A stretch of DNA of 8,155 bases from Oscillospiraceae bacterium (GTDB lineage Bacteria; Bacillota; Clostridia; Oscillospirales; Oscillospiraceae), in NCBI GenBank assembly GCA_031282225.1, contig JAITEC010000020.1, positions 1 through 8,155 on the forward strand, written 5' to 3'. The translations under genes and the position numbers were made by a program. How positions within the stretch are numbered: the stretch's first letter is position 1; each line of letters starts with the position of its first letter. Below the pieces are notes generated by a model. That model had not been told where the DNA came from, did no database searches, and saw only the letters and a program-made list of their open reading frames with translations. This document shows, piece by piece, positions 5,202 to 8,155 of the stretch.

Positions 5202-6209
5202 ATGGAAAACAGCAGCACTGTTCCGGCCGGGGGCGATAGCGATGCCCGTCTCGCCGCACGTATTGGCAAGCTCCAAGCGGTATATCGGGCACTTGGTATT
5301 GTATCGCTCATATCCCTGGCGGTTTTTGTCTTGTCTCTCGTTTCAGCATTCGTATTTCAAATAGAGACAAATTCAAGGCAGGCAATTCTTGTCGCGATAA
5401 TTGCTATTGCGTCAATCGCAATAACTATCGCGGCTGCGGTGGCGGGCCGCTCCGTCTCCGTGAAAATAAAAAAGCTCACAAGCGGTGACTTCATCAGGGG
5501 CATTTTGCGCGAGACGTTCCAAGACTGCCAATATCATTATAATGTCGGCGTCGCCGGGTGGCGCGTGGAGGAGTCTCGGCTCGTTGCCGACTGGAACGAG
5601 ATAAGTGGAGGCGACCATGTGGAAGGCATATACAAGGGTCATGCCGTCGAGTTCTCCGACATAAATCTGAAGTACGCATACGATACGACCAACTCCGACG
5701 GCAGCCACACCACAAGGAGCGACACCGTCTTCAAAGGGCAATGGATAGTGTGCGAATTGGGGCGAGAGCTTGCCCAGGGAGTATACGTCTGGGAAAACGA
5801 GCCCTCGTCCCTGAGCGAAGTGCCGCCCGGATGGCTGGCGAGCAACGGATACATAGAAACCGACAATCCCGCGTTCAACAACCGCTTCACGGTAGAATCG
5901 TCCGATCCCACCGCGCCGTCCCGTGTCTTGGCTCCCCACTTCATGGACTACCTACTGCGAACCGCCGTCGTGCAAGCGCGCCGGTACATATATTTTCAAG
6001 GCAAACACGTGCAATTTGCCTTGGACAACGGACTGGACATGTTCGAAGTCAATGGCAATGTGCGCTCGCCGGACGACATAGACGCTCTGCGAGCCAACGT
6101 GAGGGACGAGATAAAAAATATCACCGAAATACTCGACCAGATCATGCTCAACGAATACCTGTTCCCCGCTGCAATGCCACACAATCCAGAGGAGATACAA
6201 CACATATGA
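5202..6209 (+). CDS. Two-TM membrane protein, DUF3137-like
   Basis: This is a 335-residue protein of unknown function. After a short polar N-terminus there are two membrane segments, about 30-52 (LGIVSLISLAVFVLSL) and 61-82 (AILVAIIAIASIAITI). A large soluble domain follows, containing AVEFSDINLKYAYDT, then DTVFKGQWIVCEL, then FNNRFTVESSDPTAPSRVLAP and a YFQGKHVQFAL strand. This order of a surface strand, a V-F-K-G strand and an F-V-x-S-x-D-x-x-x-x-R-[VI]-L-x-P segment matches my memory of DUF3137. AAAGGAG (5187-5193) lies 8 nt before the ATG. Its stop overlaps the start of the lipoprotein gene as ATGA, so the two are translationally coupled and probably work together at the membrane. Its position behind the Esx genes suggests an accessory or protective role, but this is inference. 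Confidence 0.7.
   Translation: MENSSTVPAGGDSDARLAARIGKLQAVYRALGIVSLISLAVFVLSLVSAFVFQIETNSRQAILVAIIAIASIAITIAAAVAGRSVSVKIKKLTSGDFIRGILRETFQDCQYHYNVGVAGWRVEESRLVADWNEISGGDHVEGIYKGHAVEFSDINLKYAYDTTNSDGSHTTRSDTVFKGQWIVCELGRELAQGVYVWENEPSSLSEVPPGWLASNGYIETDNPAFNNRFTVESSDPTAPSRVLAPHFMDYLLRTAVVQARRYIYFQGKHVQFALDNGLDMFEVNGNVRSPDDIDALRANVRDEIKNITEILDQIMLNEYLFPAAMPHNPEEIQHI
6188..6194 (+). promoter_or_regulatory. Ribosome binding site AGAGGAG inside the preceding gene
   Basis: AGAGGAG lies 11 nt before the ATG at 6206 that overlaps the upstream stop. It fixes the lipoprotein start; the same frame stays open far upstream by chance, but only the product beginning here has a lipoprotein signal. Confidence 0.65.
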
Positions 6210-7222
6210 GACGCGCCGTAACGCTTATAGCCGCCCTCGCGCTCCTCGCCGCCACGCTCGCCTCTTGCGCGAAGCCGATCTCGAAGATGGACGCAGCGCA
6301 GCTGCTCGACCTCGGCGATAAATACCTTCTCGACATGGACCACGAACAGGCCGCCGTCTGTTTTGACAGGTTGATTGAGATAGAACCGCGTAACCAAAGG
6401 GGGTATACGGGGCTAGCGGAGGCGTATATAGCGCTCGACGAACCGGACGATGCCGTAGACGCGCTGCGCGACGGGTTCGAGGAGATTCCAGACAACAGGC
6501 GGTTTCTCCGCCGACTGGTCGATATCTATACGGAGATAATCGACGGATCCCCGTCCGTCCGCGACGCGTATATCGGCCTGGCCGACGTGTATGTAGCGCT
6601 GGGCGACATCGATGTTGCGGTCGGCATACTCTTGCAGGGCTATGACGCCACGGAAAACAGTAGGATAGCCGACAAACTCCGCGAGCTCTCGCCCGGGTGG
6701 ACGCCGCCGGCATCATCCGCGCCGCCTGCAGCGTCCGCGCCGCCCGATGCGCCGTCGGAAACGCCAACGGCATCGTCTCCCGAAACCACGGCGACACCTG
6801 ATACCCCTGATGCCCCTGATACGCCTGATACCCCTGATACGCCTGATACGCCTGAATCTACATCGCCGGCCGCGCCGGCACCGACCTCCACGTCGGCGCC
6901 CCCAACTGTGCAAGCCCCGCCTACCGCGCCCCCGGCGGTTTCCGTGCCGGCCTCGCCGCCGGTCCCGCCGGCCGCATTGTCAAAGCCGGACAATGGCACA
7001 TATGCATCGGACGACGGCCTGCAGACGTGGACGTTCACGGGGACAGACGAAATCGCGCTCTCGTTTCTCGGCCTCGTATCGATGGACGGCACATACGAGA
7101 TAAGCGGGAACCGGCTCGTCATAACGACTGTAGGATCGCTCGCCTCGACATCTGGCTACACAATAACCGAAATCACGGCGACATCGTTCATCATCGACGG
7201 CACTAAGTTCATAAAGAAATAG
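6206..7222 (+). CDS. TPR lipoprotein with Pro/Thr linker and small beta-rich C-terminal domain
   Basis: This 338-residue secreted lipoprotein begins with MRR, a hydrophobic stretch and the lipobox L18-A-S-C21, so mature Cys21 should be lipidated and anchor the protein outside the membrane. Residues about 30-150 are helical repeats of TPR character: QAAVCFDRLIEIEP, GYTGLAEAYIALDEPDDAV, DAYIGLADVYVALGDIDVAV. A low-complexity Ala/Pro/Thr/Ser linker (about 165-258) includes the tandem PDT run. Residues about 262-338 form a small beta-rich domain (NGTYASDDGLQTWTF, GTYEISGNRLVITT, FIIDGTKFIKK) that resembles lipocalin-like domains such as DUF5640 in Clostridia; I am not certain of the family. TPRs suggest a protein-binding scaffold across the wall. 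It is coupled by ATGA to the DUF3137-like gene. It could assist the secretion apparatus or protect against the CHAP enzyme, but neither is shown. Confidence 0.82.
   Translation: MRRAVTLIAALALLAATLASCAKPISKMDAAQLLDLGDKYLLDMDHEQAAVCFDRLIEIEPRNQRGYTGLAEAYIALDEPDDAVDALRDGFEEIPDNRRFLRRLVDIYTEIIDGSPSVRDAYIGLADVYVALGDIDVAVGILLQGYDATENSRIADKLRELSPGWTPPASSAPPAASAPPDAPSETPTASSPETTATPDTPDAPDTPDTPDTPDTPESTSPAAPAPTSTSAPPTVQAPPTAPPAVSVPASPPVPPAALSKPDNGTYASDDGLQTWTFTGTDEIALSFLGLVSMDGTYEISGNRLVITTVGSLASTSGYTITEITATSFIIDGTKFIKK
6797..6856 (+). repeat. 9-bp tandem repeat encoding Pro-Asp-Thr
   Basis: Six full copies and one partial copy of CCTGATACS (one unit reads CCTGATGCC) run in frame inside the linker of the lipoprotein. 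Because the unit is a multiple of three, slippage would change linker length without breaking the frame. Confidence 0.85.
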
Positions 7223-7226
7223 CCCG

Positions 7227-8155
7227 TCACTTGAACAGATCGGCAAGGCGCGTGAAAAATGTCTCATCCGCAGGCGGCTCGGCAGGGGTCGGAGTTGGGG
7301 CGGGCACGGCTATCTTCTCCGTCCTGATTACGAATTGGACCGATGTCACGCCTGTGTTCTTCGGGGAAGTGAACGACACGGGCGGCGAGTCCGCCGCGCC
7401 GTATCCATCCATCAGTTTACCGATCTGGCTGTCTATCTTGCCAGGGATATTGTCAGTCTCTTCTTTCAGCGCGTCAAGACCCGCGATTAGGGCTGGCATG
7501 CCCTCCCCGGCGAGAGTTTCGGCGCCGCCGGCGAGCTCGCGGGCGCCGGCGGACAGCGCGCCCGATGCGCGCGCGAGTTCGGCGACGCCGCCGGTGTACG
7601 ACACGAGCCCGCTGTGGAAACCTCCGTACCGCTCGCTTAGTTCTGAAACGGCGGTTGCGAGCTGCGACAACTGTTCCGTCAGGCCGCTTAAATCGCCGCC
7701 TGCGGCTCCGCTCGCCTGTGCAAGGACAATGCGCAGCGCGCCTGAGAGCGAACTCATGCTGTCCGCCGCCTTTACGAGAGCCGGCGACACGGCATTGAGC
7801 GCCGGCATCGCCTCGGCGTATGCCGACCGAACTGCCTCCGCCGCGCGATAGCCCGCCGCCAGGGCATCTATGGCATCGGAATGGCTTGGCGCGGCGGCGT
7901 AAAGCGCGGCTATCTGCTCTTGCGTCACGGTGCCGTTCGGTATGGCCGATATAGCGGACTCCAGCGCGGCGCTGCCCGCCGCGAAGCCATTGTCCAATTC
8001 GGTTAGCGACGAATTGACCGTGTCGAGCGAGCCCGCCATATTTTCGAGTATGCGTAGCATCTGCCCGACTTGGCTCAAATCCGGCATGTCGGCGGACGAC
8101 AGCCCTCCGGCAATCGCGCCGAGCGCGCCCATGATCTGCGCCGAGCCATCTACAA
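7227..8155 (-). CDS. YhgE/Pip-like protein with Leu/Gly/Ala heptad-type region, C-terminal part (5' end outside window)
   Basis: The minus-strand frame is open from the stop at 7227-7229 to the window edge. The ATG at 8130-8132 has no ribosome site and the frame continues upstream of it, so the true start lies beyond 8155. The visible part (about 309 residues) is helical and rich in Ala, Ser, Leu and Gly. A stretch with seven-residue-like spacing (GGVAELARASGALSAG, ARELAGGAETLAGE) recalls the Leu-x-x-Gly heptad repeats of YhgE/Pip proteins. A beta-like segment (PVSFTSPKNTGVTSVQF) and a Pro/Thr/Glu tail ending ADLFK follow. No membrane helix is visible in this part, unlike full YhgE/Pip transporters, so anchoring must come from the missing N-terminus. 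EsaA/YueB of Firmicute T7SS belongs to a related group, which makes a link to the Esx genes attractive but unproven. It converges on the lipoprotein gene with a 4-nt gap. Confidence 0.65.
   Translation of the reverse strand, partial: VDGSAQIMGALGAIAGGLSSADMPDLSQVGQMLRILENMAGSLDTVNSSLTELDNGFAAGSAALESAISAIPNGTVTQEQIAALYAAAPSHSDAIDALAAGYRAAEAVRSAYAEAMPALNAVSPALVKAADSMSSLSGALRIVLAQASGAAGGDLSGLTEQLSQLATAVSELSERYGGFHSGLVSYTGGVAELARASGALSAGARELAGGAETLAGEGMPALIAGLDALKEETDNIPGKIDSQIGKLMDGYGAADSPPVSFTSPKNTGVTSVQFVIRTEKIAVPAPTPTPAEPPADETFFTRLADLFK

Noticed and set aside
5558..6205. Long open frame upstream of the lipoprotein start, in frame with it
   Set aside because: It lies fully inside the DUF3137-like gene in another frame, is Arg/His-rich without domain character, and the lipobox and ribosome site place the start at 6206.
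6797..6856. Tandem repeats as a CRISPR-like or phase-variable on/off element
   Set aside because: Units are 9 bp without spacers and stay in frame, so they encode linker residues and cannot switch the gene off by slippage of whole units.
7231..7851. 206-codon plus-strand ORF
   Set aside because: It is antisense to the YhgE-like gene and has the Ala/Ser/Pro-rich look of a high-GC shadow frame.

Overview
The window looks like chromosome of a Gram-positive, Clostridia-like bacterium. Most genes have moderately high GC, strong GGAGG-type ribosome sites, a classical lipoprotein signal and several WXG100 (Esx) proteins. Isoleucine is read unusually often from ATA despite the GC content. Taxonomy is inferred from gene content only. 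No RNA gene, CRISPR array or insertion sequence was seen.

Left part (1-2297): a class 3 lipase with a C-terminal beta/gamma-crystallin domain, whose 5' end looks broken or unresolved. It is followed by a zinc-ribbon protein whose C-terminal domain resembles the phospholipid scramblase/LURP-one fold, and by a 27-codon ORF that looks like the stump of a small membrane-protein gene.

Centre (2298-5152): a promoter region with a direct repeat, -35/-10 boxes and a 5' mRNA hairpin leads into a type VII secretion (T7SS) substrate cluster. The order is Esx pair 1 (WDG and WKS types), a stable hairpin, a protein with an Esx-like N-terminal domain and a CHAP cysteine hydrolase/amidase domain, Esx pair 2 (WQG and WKS types), and a fifth WXG100 protein. 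The two WKS partners share a C-terminal tail ending LPTDGVxR, so the pairs look like old duplicates around one effector. Four of the five WXG100 proteins and the CHAP protein carry a YxxxD/E export motif at the expected place. No EssC/FtsK ATPase or other secretion machine gene lies in the window.

Right part (5202-8155): a two-TM membrane protein resembling DUF3137 is translationally coupled (ATGA) to a lipoprotein with TPR repeats, a Pro/Thr linker containing a 9-bp tandem repeat, and a small beta-rich C-terminal domain. A gene on the minus strand converges on it with a 4-nt gap. It encodes the C-terminal part of a YhgE/Pip-like protein with a Leu/Gly/Ala heptad-type region and runs off the window.

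Working model (inference): the Esx pairs and the CHAP protein are exported substrates, with the CHAP enzyme either opening the wall for secretion or acting as an antibacterial effector. The DUF3137 protein, the lipoprotein and the YhgE-like protein would be envelope partners. The lipase is a second possible exported enzyme.
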